Assembly (NCBI RefSeq): GCF_003696265.1 | Contig: NZ_RFFH01000001.1 | Span: 620,001-684,000, forward strand | DNA length: 64,000 nucleotides | Direction: 5' to 3' | Source: Nocardia stercoris | Lineage (GTDB): Bacteria; Actinomycetota; Actinomycetes; Mycobacteriales; Mycobacteriaceae | Part shown: one piece after another, positions 32,533 through 41,233 of the stretch | Layout: each line of letters opens with the position of its first letter | Numbering within the stretch: the first letter of the stretch is position 1 | Program-made: the position numbers and the translations under genes | The notes under the pieces: generated by a model | The model's database searches: none | The model's input: the letters and a program-made list of their open reading frames with translations, nothing else | What the model was told of the DNA's origin: nothing

Positions 32533-33234
32533 TCAGCGGCCCGCGGGGCGGGTTTTGATGGCGTCTTGGGAGATGTAGACGTCGTACTCGCCGGGGGTGG
32601 CGATGACGGCGTTGCCGTAGGCGGAGCGGACGAAAGGCTTTGTCCACCAACTGCCGTCGTGCATGTCGTGGAAGAAGTCGCCGTCGCCGCCGTTGACGAA
32701 GATCTGTGGGCTGGTCACGGGGGAGCCGTCCTCGCGCTCGCCGAACAGCCGGGTCACCTTGTAACCGGAGTGGACGCCGAGCACGTTGACCCAGTGGCTC
32801 AGTTCGACGATGTCGGCCTGCAGCACCCACATGTCGCCCTCGACCTGGTAGGTGCGGCGCGACGCGGTCTTGCCGTCGCCGTCGTAGAGCGTCAGCTCGA
32901 CACTCATCATGTGGGGTGCGTTGCTCAACGGTGACGCGACGATATGGGCGGCCTTCACCTCCCCAGTCAGACCGAGATAGGTCTGGATCAGCGCGGTGAT
33001 CCCGAACAGCACGACGGCGAGGATGAGCACCAGCACGCCACTTGCCCCGCGTCCCAATCGAATTCGCGGCCGCACCCGCCACCGGCGCAACCTGCGCAGA
33101 CCTCCCGCCGCTTCCCCCTCGAGCGCCGCGATCGGCCGCAGGTCGACCACCGCCGACACCAGCAGTGCCGCCGCGATCAGTCCGACCACGACCAGCAACG
33201 CCTGCGCCAGCCCGAACTGCACCGGGTACCCCAT
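32533..33234 (-). CDS. Hypothetical two-helix membrane protein
   Basis: A 233-residue protein with two hydrophobic segments (about residues 8-32 and 58-84) separated by a basic cytosolic loop, then a 150-residue extracytoplasmic domain. It has no cysteines. The C-terminal domain contains HMMSVELTLYDGDGKTASRRTYQVEGDMWVLQADIVE and GDGDFFHDMHDGSWWTKPFVRSAYG, which may be a ligand-binding fold; I do not recognise the family. ATG at 33234 starts directly before helix 1; the longer frame from 33354 adds a polar segment. No ribosome site is clear. Confidence 0.68.
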   Translation of the reverse strand: MGYPVQFGLAQALLVVVGLIAAALLVSAVVDLRPIAALEGEAAGGLRRLRRWRVRPRIRLGRGASGVLVLILAVVLFGITALIQTYLGLTGEVKAAHIVASPLSNAPHMMSVELTLYDGDGKTASRRTYQVEGDMWVLQADIVELSHWVNVLGVHSGYKVTRLFGEREDGSPVTSPQIFVNGGDGDFFHDMHDGSWWTKPFVRSAYGNAVIATPGEYDVYISQDAIKTRPAGR

Positions 33235-33455
33235 AGGTGTAGTTGTACAGCGGCGGACCGCCGTGGGCCACACATCGTCGACAAAGCGGGCTCGCGCCGA
33301 ATCTCGTTCGTACTGTGCAAAATTGCGTTCGCTACCGCGCGTCTCGTGCGACACGCAGTCCAGAGGGCTTGGCAGCGAGGCGATTTCGAACCGAACGCCA
33401 GTAACCCGGCGTTAGCGTCGTCGGGTTCACACCTCGTATTAGGAGTGCTCTGCGT

Positions 33456-33860
33456 ATGTTCGAGTTCAAGTTTTCGACCGCCGGTCACGGCACGGAAGTC
33501 GCCGCCCACTGGACGCTGGTGCCGGCCGAGTCCGGCTTCGCCACCGCGGACCTGGAGGTCACCGGAACCATCGGCGCGGCCGTCGGCGGTTCCGCCATCC
33601 TGTTCGACCACGACCTGTTCGAGCGCAGTGAGGGCGTGGACGGGGTGATCGCGGCGGCGCGGGAGGGACAGACCGTGCCGTTCGCGTATCGCCGCAGGGT
33701 CGAATGCGCGGTCGATCCCGAATCCGACCGGCTCAGCATCGTCTTCGGGCCGCGTACCCTGCGCCTGCACGACAGCGTGTCCGGCGACTCGGTCCGGTTC
33801 GACCTGTCCGAAGCGCTGTACGCACACACCGCGAGCGAACTGGGCGCGGCCGGATCCTGA
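33456..33860 (+). CDS. Hypothetical conserved protein
   Basis: A 134-residue acidic protein without signal peptide or membrane segment. It is mostly beta-strand by pattern (MFEFKFSTAGHGTEVAAHWTLVP, SAILFDHDLFERSEG, LSIVFGPRTLRLHDSVSGDSVRFD). A codon-bias-like GC pattern supports coding. A paired domain for a lipid or carbohydrate is possible but not demonstrated. It stands alone, 222 bp from the divergent membrane protein. Confidence 0.65.
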   Translation: MFEFKFSTAGHGTEVAAHWTLVPAESGFATADLEVTGTIGAAVGGSAILFDHDLFERSEGVDGVIAAAREGQTVPFAYRRRVECAVDPESDRLSIVFGPRTLRLHDSVSGDSVRFDLSEALYAHTASELGAAGS

Positions 33861-34102
33861 GCGGCGGATGTAGTGATGCGGGCCGTGGTCCGCGGCCCGC
33901 ATCGCGAGGGACCGAATCGTGACCTTCGTTCACGGCACGGTCTCCCGCTGGTTTCCTTCCTGTCGGTAGCGCACGTCATAACCTTGGGACACAATGGATC
34001 TCGAATCGATACCCGAAGGCGACCTCCTCCCGTGGACATCTCTGTCGTGGTGCCGGCGCGTGTGCCGGGCACCGTAGCGTTCCGGCTTCCGGGCCCACTG
34101 TC

Positions 34103-34426
34103 GTGACGGCCTTGGCCGCGCTGTGCTGCGCGTTGGCGGCAGCGTGTGTACTGATCTGGGTGATCGTGTCGCTGCCGGGACGCGGCGCGCAATCGGATCG
34201 AATCCGCGGTGGCGCCGGTCAGCCGGTGCCGTCGGTGCGCGACGACGTCTGGCCCGGACCGCTCAATCACTGTGCGCCCGAACGGCAATTGACCGTCGCC
34301 GAGGCGCACCGGTTCATGCAACTGCACCGGGAGTGCGATCGCACCCTCTGCGCGCGCAAGGGCGCGGCCTGGCGCACCCTGGTCGCCGCCAAACGGATCG
34401 CGCCGGACGTCAGCCGGATCCAGTAG
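34103..34426 (+). CDS. Small membrane protein with Cys-containing C-terminal domain
   Basis: A 107-residue protein. A single hydrophobic helix lies at residues 3-24, then a polar stretch, then a conserved-looking segment [28 protein letters not shown]. The two Cys four residues apart could bind metal or form a disulfide. GTG at 34103 is the likely start. It precedes hisN by 34 bp on the same strand, but joint transcription is not certain. I recognise the C-terminal pattern as recurring in mycolata small proteins without a named function. Confidence 0.62.
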   Translation: MTALAALCCALAAACVLIWVIVSLPGRGAQSDRIRGGAGQPVPSVRDDVWPGPLNHCAPERQLTVAEAHRFMQLHRECDRTLCARKGAAWRTLVAAKRIAPDVSRIQ

Positions 34427-34460
34427 CGGGTGGGCGTGCCGGTGGCGTTACCGTTGCCGC

Positions 34461-35243
34461 GTGACTGTCTACTCCGGTGACCTCGAACTCGCCCTGCGGC
34501 TGGCCGACGAGGCCGACGCGATCACCCGTGCCCGCTTCGGCGCGCTCGACCTCCAGGTGGACAGCAAACCAGATCTGACTCCGGTTTCCGACGCCGATCT
34601 GGCCGTGGAGCGGGCGTTGCGCGCGGTGCTCACCCAGGAGCGCCCGCAGGATCCGGTGCTCGGTGAGGAGTTCGGTGGCGACGCCGAATTCGCCGGCCGC
34701 CAGTGGGTGATCGATCCGATCGACGGTACGAAGAACTTCGTGCGCGGCGTCCCGGTGTGGTCGACCCTGATCGCGCTGCTGTCGGACGGTGTTCCGGTGG
34801 TCGGCGTGGTGAGCGCGCCCGCGCTGGACCGGCGCTGGTGGGCCGCGGCGGGGGCGGGGGCGTGGACCCGTTTCGGCGCGCAGGAGCCGCGCCGCGCCTC
34901 GGTGTCGAAGGTGGGCGACCTGGGGTCGGCCAGTCTCGCGATCTCCAGCCTGTCCGGCTGGCGCGATCTTGGCCTGCGCAACCAGCTGATCGGGCTCACC
35001 GACGAGGTGTGGCGCACACGGGGTTACGGCGATTTCTTCGGTTACTGCCTGCTCGCCGAGGGCGCGGTGGACATCGCGAGCGAACCCGAGGTATCGCTGT
35101 GGGACCTGGCGCCCCTGGACATCCTGGTCCGGGAGGCGGGTGGCACGTTCACGGATCTGACCGGGCGGTCCGGCCCGCACGGCGGTAGCGCGGTCGCGAC
35201 GAACGGCTTGCTGCACGACGAAGTGCTGTCCCGGCTGCGCTGA
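34461..35243 (+). CDS. hisN: Histidinol-phosphatase (inositol-monophosphatase fold)
   Basis: A 260-residue magnesium-dependent phosphatase of the IMPase family. The metal/phosphate motifs are [19 protein letters not shown] and [15 protein letters not shown]. In actinobacteria this family member (HisN, Rv3137 in M. tuberculosis) removes phosphate from L-histidinol phosphate in histidine synthesis. GTG at 34461 is the start by family length. The gene lies near the fadE24/fadE23-like pair, as in M. tuberculosis, which supports this over other IMPase paralogues. It stands apart from other his genes. Confidence 0.88.
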   Translation: MTVYSGDLELALRLADEADAITRARFGALDLQVDSKPDLTPVSDADLAVERALRAVLTQERPQDPVLGEEFGGDAEFAGRQWVIDPIDGTKNFVRGVPVWSTLIALLSDGVPVVGVVSAPALDRRWWAAAGAGAWTRFGAQEPRRASVSKVGDLGSASLAISSLSGWRDLGLRNQLIGLTDEVWRTRGYGDFFGYCLLAEGAVDIASEPEVSLWDLAPLDILVREAGGTFTDLTGRSGPHGGSAVATNGLLHDEVLSRLR

Positions 35244-35263
35244 CCGCGCCCGGGAGATGCGAA

Positions 35264-35293
35264 GGCCGGCCGGGCGCATCCACCCGACCGGCC
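35264..35293. terminator. Bidirectional terminator candidate
   Basis: GGCCGGCCGGG faces CCCGACCGGCC with an 8-nt loop and one internal mismatch, between the convergent hisN and first secreted-protein gene. Confidence 0.6.
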
Positions 35294-35303
35294 GAATTCG
35301 ACA

Positions 35304-35609
35304 TCAGCTCAACGAGACCCAGACCGAGCCCAGGCTGAGCGGCGGCAAGCCGTTGCCGCCACAGCTGGTCGGCGCGGTGCCGGAGCCGGCCTCGGCCGAA
35401 CCGTTGAGGGTCAGTCCGACGACGCCGTTGAGGATGTTCACGGCGGTGCCGAGTTGAATCGAGCCGAGGTCCCAGCCCGGGAACAGCACTCCGCAGGTGC
35501 CGATGTCGTGCGCCTGAGCGACCGGCACCTCGTCGGCCTGCGCCGGTGCGGCGGCCAGGACGATTGCTGCCAGCGCGGGCAGGAGGGCAAGAAGGCGGAA
35601 CTTCTTCAT
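35304..35609 (-). CDS. Small secreted two-cysteine protein 1
   Basis: A 101-residue protein with a Sec signal peptide (cleavage near AQA-D, residue 25) and a short mature domain. The mature part has exactly two Cys (GTCGVL and PTSCGG), a Gly/Ser/Leu-rich pattern (WDLGSIQLGTAVNILNGVVG), and the C-terminal motif LPPLSLGSVWVSLS. It is one of four adjacent paralogues and is last in the minus-strand array. Family function is unknown. The fixed two-Cys spacing suggests a disulfide-stabilised cell-surface or secreted protein. Confidence 0.85.
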   Translation of the reverse strand: MKKFRLLALLPALAAIVLAAAPAQADEVPVAQAHDIGTCGVLFPGWDLGSIQLGTAVNILNGVVGLTLNGSAEAGSGTAPTSCGGNGLPPLSLGSVWVSLS

Positions 35610-35640
35610 GAGTTTTCGGGGACCCTTCGAATTCCGGTGA

Positions 35641-35922
35641 TCAGCTGAGCGAGACCCAGGCGGAGCCCAGGTTCACCGGCGGAACGAGCCCACCGCAGGA
35701 CGGCTGAGCGCCGGAACCGACATTGAACGGACCCAGTTCCAGGTACTGGGCCCCGTTGCCGAGGTCGGTGCCGATGCCGATGAGGCCGGAGCCCACGCTG
35801 GCGGCGCAGGTCGCGATGTCGGCGGCCGGAGCGTTGTCGGTCGTGGTCGCGGCCTCGGCCGGCGCGGAAAACACGGCCAGCGCGGCGAATCCGGCCAGCG
35901 CCGTGGGAATCAGGGGCTTCAT
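35641..35922 (-). CDS. Small secreted two-cysteine protein 2
   Basis: A 93-residue paralogue of the neighbouring genes. The signal peptide ends near AEA-A. The mature part has two Cys (ATCAAS and PSCGG) and the C-terminal motif PPVNLGSAWVSLS. ATG at 35922 is set by GAGAGG 7 nt upstream; the frame continues upstream but is not of coding character. The gap to protein 1 is 31 bp. Confidence 0.85.
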   Translation of the reverse strand: MKPLIPTALAGFAALAVFSAPAEAATTTDNAPAADIATCAASVGSGLIGIGTDLGNGAQYLELGPFNVGSGAQPSCGGLVPPVNLGSAWVSLS

Positions 35923-35951
35923 GACTGAACCTCTCGGTAGGGAACGGGTGC

Positions 35952-36251
35952 TCAGGCGAGCGCGATGAACGCGGAGCCGAGGTTGAGCGGCGGAACCGGG
36001 AACAGGGGGCAGCTCGGGGCGGCGCCCGTGCCGACCGCGATCGAGCCGAGGCTCAGCACCGGGCTGCCGTTGTTCAGGGTCGAACCGAAGTTGGCCGAGC
36101 CGACGGTGCACAGCAGGTCGATGTCCTGGGCCTGGACCGGCGCGGCGGCCGCGGGGGCCTGGTCGAGGGCGAGGGGTGCGGCTTCGGCAGGGGCGGAGAA
36201 GAGGGCAACAGCGGCGAATCCGACGAGAGTGGCCGGCATCAAGGACTTCAT
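35952..36251 (-). CDS. Small secreted two-cysteine protein 3
   Basis: A 99-residue paralogue. The signal peptide ends near AEA-A. It has two Cys (LLCTVG and PSCPL) and the C-terminal motif VPPLNLGSAFIALA. ATG at 36251 is preferred because AGG lies 9 nt upstream; a GTG nine bases earlier lacks a ribosome site. It is 29 bp from protein 2. Confidence 0.85.
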   Translation of the reverse strand: MKSLMPATLVGFAAVALFSAPAEAAPLALDQAPAAAAPVQAQDIDLLCTVGSANFGSTLNNGSPVLSLGSIAVGTGAAPSCPLFPVPPLNLGSAFIALA

Positions 36252-36370
36252 GGAAGACACCTAACTTTCAAAAGCGCAGTGGCCGAAGGGTAACGGGGCC
36301 GACCCATATTTGAAGCATCTTTGTTCCAAATTCCCGGCGCATGACCCGAAGATGACGCCGGGCCAACGAC

Positions 36371-36405
36371 GACAGCGGCCCGAGCTGCAAGCTCGGGCCG
36401 CTGTC
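36371..36405 (-). terminator. Terminator after secreted protein 4
   Basis: A perfect 15-bp stem (arm GACAGCGGCCCGAGC) with loop TGCAA, 19 nt beyond the stop codon on the minus strand. It separates protein 4 from the three-gene unit. Confidence 0.85.
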
Positions 36406-36424
36406 GGGATGTTCGTATCCGGTC

Positions 36425-36739
36425 TCAGATGAAGGAGACGTACACCGAACCCAGGGGGAGCGGGGGCAGGAGGTAGCAGTCGGGACGGCTGCTGCCGACG
36501 TCGACCGAGCCGAGGTAGATGTGGCCGTTGGAGAACAGGAAGCCGCTGTAGATGCCGACGCCCGTGGAACCGAGGTTCAGGTCACACTCGCCGATGTCCT
36601 GCGCCTGCACCGGCGTCTGGGCCGCGGCGGCGTCGGTGTCGACCTGGGTGAGCTGCAGCGTGTCGGCCTGAGCCGGTCCGGCAGCGGCGAGCGCGAGCGC
36701 GGCGAAGCCGGCGGCAGCGATCGGGGCGAGCGGTTTCAT
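36425..36739 (-). CDS. Small secreted two-cysteine protein 4
   Basis: A 104-residue paralogue and first of the array. The signal peptide ends at AQA-D. The mature part has two Cys (GECDLN and PDCYLL) and the C-terminal motif LPPLPLGSVYVSFI. GAAAGG lies 10 nt before the ATG. A terminator follows its stop, so this gene is a unit separate from the other three. Confidence 0.83.
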   Translation of the reverse strand: MKPLAPIAAAGFAALALAAAGPAQADTLQLTQVDTDAAAAQTPVQAQDIGECDLNLGSTGVGIYSGFLFSNGHIYLGSVDVGSSRPDCYLLPPLPLGSVYVSFI

Positions 36740-36908
36740 AAAGCCGAGGCCTTTCTTCGGAAGTGCACTAACGCCCGAACGATAGCGGATACCCGGAAGA
36801 TGCGAAGCGTATTCATTTCATTTCGCTCCGGCGCCGGTCCGCATCGTGGTAGTGCCGGTCGGCGGCCCGGGCCGTGCACAGTACTACCGCGGGGAACCGG
36901 TAGATTGG

Positions 36909-38030
36909 ATGATCGTGCATCCTGACGTATCCGCAGATCTCGCCGAACTCGACCAGACCCTGAAGACGGTCGAGGCCGTGCTCGATGTCGAGGAGCTGGC
37001 CCGCCGGATCGACGAGCTGGAACACCAGGCCGCCGACCCCGAGCTGTGGAACGACCAGGACCACGCCCAGCAGGTCACCAGCGAGCTCTCCCACGCCCAG
37101 GGTGAGCTGCGGCGAGTCAACGAACTCCGCCAGCGGCTCGAGGACCTGCCGGTGCTCTACGAGCTCGCCGAGGACGAAGAGGGCGACGCCCGCGCCGCCG
37201 CCATCGCCGACGCCGACGCCGAACGCACCGCGCTGCACGCCGACGTCGAGGCACTCGAGGTCCGCACCCTGCTGTCCGGCGAATACGACAAGCGCGAGGC
37301 CCTGGTCAACATCCGTTCCGGCGCCGGCGGCGTGGACGCCGCCGACTGGGCGCAGATGCTGATGCGCATGTACATCCGCTGGGCCGAGCGGCACAAGTAC
37401 GCCGTCGAGATCTACGACACCTCCTATGCGGAGGAGGCGGGTATCAAGAGCGCCACCTTCGCCGTGAAGACCCCTTACGCCTACGGCACCCTCTCGGTCG
37501 AGATGGGCACCCACCGGCTGGTGCGGATCAGCCCGTTCGACAACCAGGGCCGCCGCCAGACCTCGTTCGCCGAGGTCGAGGTGCTGCCCGTGGTCGAGAC
37601 CACCGACCACATCGACATTCCCGAGGGCGACATCCGGGTGGACGTCTACCGTTCCTCGGGTCCGGGTGGCCAGAGCGTCAACACCACCGACTCCGCGGTC
37701 CGGCTGACCCACATCCCGACCGGTGTCGTCGTCACCTGTCAGAACGAGAAGTCGCAGCTGCAGAACAAGATCTCGGCGATGCGCGTGCTGCAGGCCAAGC
37801 TGCTCGAGCGCAAGCGGCAGGAGGAGCGGGCCCAGATGGACGCCCTCAAGACCAACGAGGGCGCGTCCTGGGGCAACCAGATGCGGTCCTACGTGCTGCA
37901 TCCGTACCAGATGGTCAAGGATCTGCGCACCGCCTACGAGGTCAACAACCCGTCAGCGGTCCTCGACGGCGACATCGACGCGTTCATCGAGGCCGGGATC
38001 CGCTGGCGCATGAAGGGTGACGACGAGTAG
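36909..38030 (+). CDS. prfB: Peptide chain release factor 2
   Basis: A 373-residue class-I release factor. Domain 1 is helical (residues 1-110). The stop-codon reading motif SPF is in [14 protein letters not shown], which is specific to RF2 (UGA/UAA). The catalytic GGQ is in [17 protein letters not shown]. The frame is continuous from ATG at 36909, so there is no programmed frameshift of the enterobacterial kind. The gene order prfB, mscS, small membrane gene, ftsE, ftsX resembles mycobacteria (prfB Rv3105c to ftsX Rv3101c). Confidence 0.97.
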   Translation: MIVHPDVSADLAELDQTLKTVEAVLDVEELARRIDELEHQAADPELWNDQDHAQQVTSELSHAQGELRRVNELRQRLEDLPVLYELAEDEEGDARAAAIADADAERTALHADVEALEVRTLLSGEYDKREALVNIRSGAGGVDAADWAQMLMRMYIRWAERHKYAVEIYDTSYAEEAGIKSATFAVKTPYAYGTLSVEMGTHRLVRISPFDNQGRRQTSFAEVEVLPVVETTDHIDIPEGDIRVDVYRSSGPGGQSVNTTDSAVRLTHIPTGVVVTCQNEKSQLQNKISAMRVLQAKLLERKRQEERAQMDALKTNEGASWGNQMRSYVLHPYQMVKDLRTAYEVNNPSAVLDGDIDAFIEAGIRWRMKGDDE

Positions 38031-38123
38031 GTGCCACTACGGCCCAAACGAGTCATATCCGTTCGCTATCAAAGGGTTTGCAGTGTGCGGTGCACCCGGT
38101 AGGCTGCCCGGGTCAGCGTCTCG

Positions 38124-38143
38124 GCACGGGCTGGCGCCCGTGC
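38124..38143. promoter_or_regulatory. Hairpin in the leader of mscS
   Basis: GCACGGGC and GCCCGTGC pair across loop TGGC, 21 nt before the mscS start. It could influence ribosome access or be a weak terminator after prfB. Confidence 0.35.
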
Positions 38144-38164
38144 TCGTAGGCGGGAGAGGATGAG

Positions 38165-39046
38165 ATGGTGACCGAAACCCTGGCCGCTGGGGCCGGATCC
38201 GACTTCTCTCTCTGGATGCGCGGCAGCGGACTCGAGATCGTCCTGCTCGTCGTCGGCGCGGTGCTCTTCAGCCGCCTCGCGCAATACGTGCGCGACTGGT
38301 TGACCGGCCGCATCGACGCGAGCTTCGAATCCAGTGACTCGCTGGTGCGCACCGAGGCCGCCAAACACCGGCACGCCCTCGCCCAGGTCGTCACCTGGGT
38401 GGTGTTGTCGCTGGTCTACTTCCTGGTCGGGCTCGAAGTGCTCAAGCGGATGGGCTTCCAGCTCAGCGGACTCGTGGCGCCCGCCGCGGTGCTCGGCGCC
38501 GCGATCGGTTTCGGCGCGCAACGCATCGTGCAGGACCTGCTCGCGGGATTCTTCCTGATCACCGAGCGGCAGTACGGTTTCGGTGACGTGGTGCGGATCT
38601 CGGTGGGCGGCCAGTCCGAGCCCGCCGAGGGCACCGTCGAGGATGTGACCTTGCGCATCACCACCGTTCGCAACGCCGACGGTTCGGTGATCACCGTGCC
38701 CAACGGGCAGATCGTCAAGGTCACCAACCTGTCCAAGGACTGGGCGCGCGCGGCCATCGACATCCCGGTGAAGGCCACCGCCGACCTCACCAAGATCTAC
38801 GACGTGCTGCGCGCGGTGGGTACCAAGGCTTTCCAGGACCGCACCCTGAAATCGCTGCTGCTGGACGAGCCGTCGGTGATGGGCGTCGAGGACCTCACCG
38901 TCGACCAGATGAACATCCGCATGGTCGCCCGGACATTGCCGGGCAAGCAATTCGAAGTGAGCCGGGAACTGCGCGCGCGGGTCGCCGCCGCCCTGCGCCG
39001 CGAGGGTCTCGGAACTGTGTCCGGAGGACCGAGTGAAGCTCAGTAA
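38165..39046 (+). CDS. MscS family mechanosensitive channel
   Basis: A 293-residue membrane protein of the small-conductance mechanosensitive channel family. Three hydrophobic helices lie at about residues 20-42, 75-95 and 100-130. The pore helix is GLVAPAAVLGAAIGFGAQRIVQDLLAGFF, with the family Gly/Ala packing. The beta domain follows at YGFGDVVRISV...GTVEDVTLRITTVRNADGSVITVPNGQI. The start is ATG at 38165. It lies between prfB and ftsE as in mycobacteria, and its 3' end overlaps a small membrane gene by 14 nt. Confidence 0.93.
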   Translation: MVTETLAAGAGSDFSLWMRGSGLEIVLLVVGAVLFSRLAQYVRDWLTGRIDASFESSDSLVRTEAAKHRHALAQVVTWVVLSLVYFLVGLEVLKRMGFQLSGLVAPAAVLGAAIGFGAQRIVQDLLAGFFLITERQYGFGDVVRISVGGQSEPAEGTVEDVTLRITTVRNADGSVITVPNGQIVKVTNLSKDWARAAIDIPVKATADLTKIYDVLRAVGTKAFQDRTLKSLLLDEPSVMGVEDLTVDQMNIRMVARTLPGKQFEVSRELRARVAAALRREGLGTVSGGPSEAQ

Positions 39047-39191
39047 GTCGACCGCGTTCCTGATCGCCCTGTGGATCGCGACGTTCGTGCTCTATGTATT
39101 CGTCAAGCCCTCGCAGGCCCAGCCCGCCGGGTACGTGCCGATCAAGGACACGATCCCGGGTCTGGTGACGTCCGCAACGATGACGCACTGA
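39033..39191 (+). CDS. 52-residue membrane protein between mscS and ftsE
   Basis: A frame of 52 codons from GTG at 39033 to TGA at 39189, with GGAGG 5 nt upstream. The translation VKLSKSTAFLIALWIATFVL has one hydrophobic helix, followed by YVFVKPSQAQPAGYVPIKDT and a short polar tail. Residues 8-24 are the helix; the C-terminus should lie outside the membrane. It overlaps mscS by 14 nt and precedes ftsE by 47 bp, so it is probably co-transcribed. The mycobacterial locus has a larger Pro-rich membrane protein (Rv3103c) at this point. Its function is unknown; a link to FtsEX is only positional. Confidence 0.8.
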   Translation: MKLSKSTAFLIALWIATFVLYVFVKPSQAQPAGYVPIKDTIPGLVTSATMTH

Positions 39192-39238
39192 CGCCGGGCG
39201 GGTAGCCACAAGCTATTACCTGGCTAGACTGATTCCCC

Positions 39239-39928
39239 GTGATCACCCTGCGGAACGTCACCAAGTCCTACAAGACGTCCACGCGACCTGCCCTGGACAA
39301 TGTGTCGGTCGATATCGACAAGGGCGAATTCGTGTTCGTCATCGGGCCGTCCGGCTCCGGCAAATCGACGTTCATGCGGTTGCTGTTGAAGGACGAGCGG
39401 CCCACCAGCGGTGAGGTCACGGTCGCCGGATTCCGGGTCGACCGCCTGCGCGGTGGCCAGGTCCCGAAGTTACGCCAGCGAATCGGCTGCGTATTCCAGG
39501 ACTTCCGGCTGCTGCAGCAGAAGACGGTGGAACAGAACGTCGCGTTCGCGCTGGAAGTGATCGGCAAGAATCGCAAGTTCATCGACCGCGCGGTGCCCGA
39601 GGCGCTGGACCTGGTCGGCCTGTCCGGCAAGGCCGACCGGTTGCCGAGCGAGCTGTCCGGTGGTGAGCAGCAGCGGGTGGCCATCGCCCGCGCGTTCGTG
39701 AACCGGCCGCTGGTGCTGATCGCCGACGAGCCGACCGGAAACCTCGACCCCGAGACCACTCAGGACATCATGCTGCTGCTCGAACGCGTCAACCGGACCG
39801 GAGCCACCGTGCTCATGGCCACCCACGACCACAACATCGTGGACACGATGCGGCGGCGGGTGATCGAGCTGGACCGCGGCCGTGTGCTGCGCGACGACGA
39901 GACCGGCGTGTACGGGGTGGGTCGCTGA
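39239..39928 (+). CDS. ftsE: Cell division ATP-binding protein FtsE
   Basis: A 229-residue ABC ATPase. Walker A is GPSGSGKST, the Q-loop is in VFQDFRLL, the signature is [14 protein letters not shown], Walker B is [11 protein letters not shown], and the switch His is in MATHDHN. GTG at 39239 is the start. FtsE forms a complex with FtsX that activates cell-wall hydrolases at the septum. ftsX follows with a 1-nt overlap of TGA and ATG. Confidence 0.97.
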   Translation: MITLRNVTKSYKTSTRPALDNVSVDIDKGEFVFVIGPSGSGKSTFMRLLLKDERPTSGEVTVAGFRVDRLRGGQVPKLRQRIGCVFQDFRLLQQKTVEQNVAFALEVIGKNRKFIDRAVPEALDLVGLSGKADRLPSELSGGEQQRVAIARAFVNRPLVLIADEPTGNLDPETTQDIMLLLERVNRTGATVLMATHDHNIVDTMRRRVIELDRGRVLRDDETGVYGVGR

Positions 39929-40833
39929 TGCGGATCGGATTCCTCTTCACCGAGATCTACACCGGTTTCCGGCGCAACGTCACCATGACGCTGGCAACCG
40001 TGCTGACCACCATGGTCTCGCTGATCATGTTCGGTGGCGGCATGCTGGCCGTGCAGATGACCCAGCACACCGAGAGCGTGTTCCTGGGCCGGCTCGAGGT
40101 GCGCCTGTTCCTCGACCCCGAGGTCTCCGCCAACGACCCCGACTGCACGCTGGACCCCTGCAAGAGCCTGATGGCGGACCTGAACCGGCAGCCCGGCGTC
40201 ACCAGCGTCCAGTTCACCGACAGCGCCGCCGCCAAGAAGGAGGCCACCGAGGTCACGTTCAAGGATCAGCCGGAGACGGCGAAAATGATCCAGAACACCG
40301 ACTTCCCGGCCTCGCTGCGGGTCAAGACCACCGACCCCGGCCAATACCCGAAACTGCTGCAGAACTATTCGAGTCGCCCCGGGGTGATCCAGGTCCACAG
40401 CGACCAGGAATTCGTCGATCGTCTGGTCAGCATGTTCGACGGCCTTCGCAACGCCGCCTTCGGTCTGGCCGCGCTGATGGCCCTGGGCTCATTGTTGTTG
40501 ATCGCCAATATGGTCCAGGTAGCCGCCCTCTCCCGCAAGGAAGAGGTGGAAATCATGCGCATGGTCGGCGCCACCCGCTGGTACACCCAACTCCCGTTCC
40601 TCTTGGAAGTCCTGATCGGCGCGATAGCCGGCTCGGTCTTCGCCGCCCTCACCCTGTTCGCCGCCCGCCCGTTGATCATCAACCCGGTCCTGAATGCCGC
40701 GGTAGGCAGCGGCGTAATCCCCAGCCTCAGCAACGGGGACGTGGCGGTAACCGGAATCTGGATGATCGCAGTAGGCGTAGTTTTCGCCGGCGCAATCGGT
40801 TACGGAAGTCTGCGCTACTACGTGCGCGACTGA
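39928..40833 (+). CDS. ftsX: Cell division membrane protein FtsX
   Basis: A 301-residue permease-like protein with four transmembrane helices (about residues 22-44, 175-198, 226-250 and 270-292) and a large extracellular loop between helices 1 and 2. The loop has two Cys in a short spacing (DPDCTLDPCKS). In mycobacteria this loop binds the hydrolase RipC, so the partner here may be an NlpC/P60 enzyme elsewhere. ATG overlaps the ftsE stop by one base. It ends 5 bp before a strong palindrome. Confidence 0.96.
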   Translation: MRIGFLFTEIYTGFRRNVTMTLATVLTTMVSLIMFGGGMLAVQMTQHTESVFLGRLEVRLFLDPEVSANDPDCTLDPCKSLMADLNRQPGVTSVQFTDSAAAKKEATEVTFKDQPETAKMIQNTDFPASLRVKTTDPGQYPKLLQNYSSRPGVIQVHSDQEFVDRLVSMFDGLRNAAFGLAALMALGSLLLIANMVQVAALSRKEEVEIMRMVGATRWYTQLPFLLEVLIGAIAGSVFAALTLFAARPLIINPVLNAAVGSGVIPSLSNGDVAVTGIWMIAVGVVFAGAIGYGSLRYYVRD

Positions 40834-40838
40834 GCTGA

Positions 40839-40870
40839 AGTTGCCGAGGGATTCGAATCCCTCGGCAACT
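40839..40870. terminator. Bidirectional terminator after ftsX
   Basis: A perfect 32-bp palindrome (half-site AGTTGCCGAGGGATTC) lies between the convergent ftsX and secreted-protein genes. It can form a long hairpin on either strand, with no T run. Confidence 0.75.
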
Positions 40871-40888
40871 CGTTGCGCGGTATTCGAC

Positions 40889-41233
40889 TCAGTACACGCT
40901 GATTCCGCCGAGCGCCGCCGGTATCGCCGCGCTTCCGCTCGGGGTGCACGGCATGCCGTTGGTCGTAGCAGAGCCCAAATGGCATCCGCCGGGAAGCTGA
41001 TCGGCGAGAACGACAGAGCCCAGTGGTATCTGGACACCGAGCGCCACTACCTCGTCGAGGACGGTACTGCCGGTAGCGCACGGCACCAGAACGCTGAAGG
41101 TCGTCGGCCCCGATATGCACGTCGGGTACGTGGCTGCGACCGGGTCGGCGCTCGCGGTTCCGGAGAGCGCGGCAGTGCTCAACGCGGCACCGGTCAGCAC
41201 GCCGAGCGCTGCGCGGGTGTAGATATTTCTCAT
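40889..41233 (-). CDS. Small secreted protein (four Cys)
   Basis: A 114-residue exported protein. The signal peptide ends at ASA-D (residue 30). The mature part has four Cys ([25 protein letters not shown]) and repeats of the type LGS with Leu/Val strands ([13 protein letters not shown]). The C-terminus is AALGGISVY. It is a more distant member of the same type of small secreted protein as the 35-37 kb array. A truncated copy of its 5' end lies 180 bp upstream. Confidence 0.75.
   Translation of the reverse strand: MRNIYTRAALGVLTGAALSTAALSGTASADPVAATYPTCISGPTTFSVLVPCATGSTVLDEVVALGVQIPLGSVVLADQLPGGCHLGSATTNGMPCTPSGSAAIPAALGGISVY

Noticed and set aside
36846..36908. Programmed frameshift in prfB as in Escherichia coli
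   Set aside because: The reading frame is continuous from ATG at 36909 through GGQ; no internal UGA with a Shine-Dalgarno-like site was seen.
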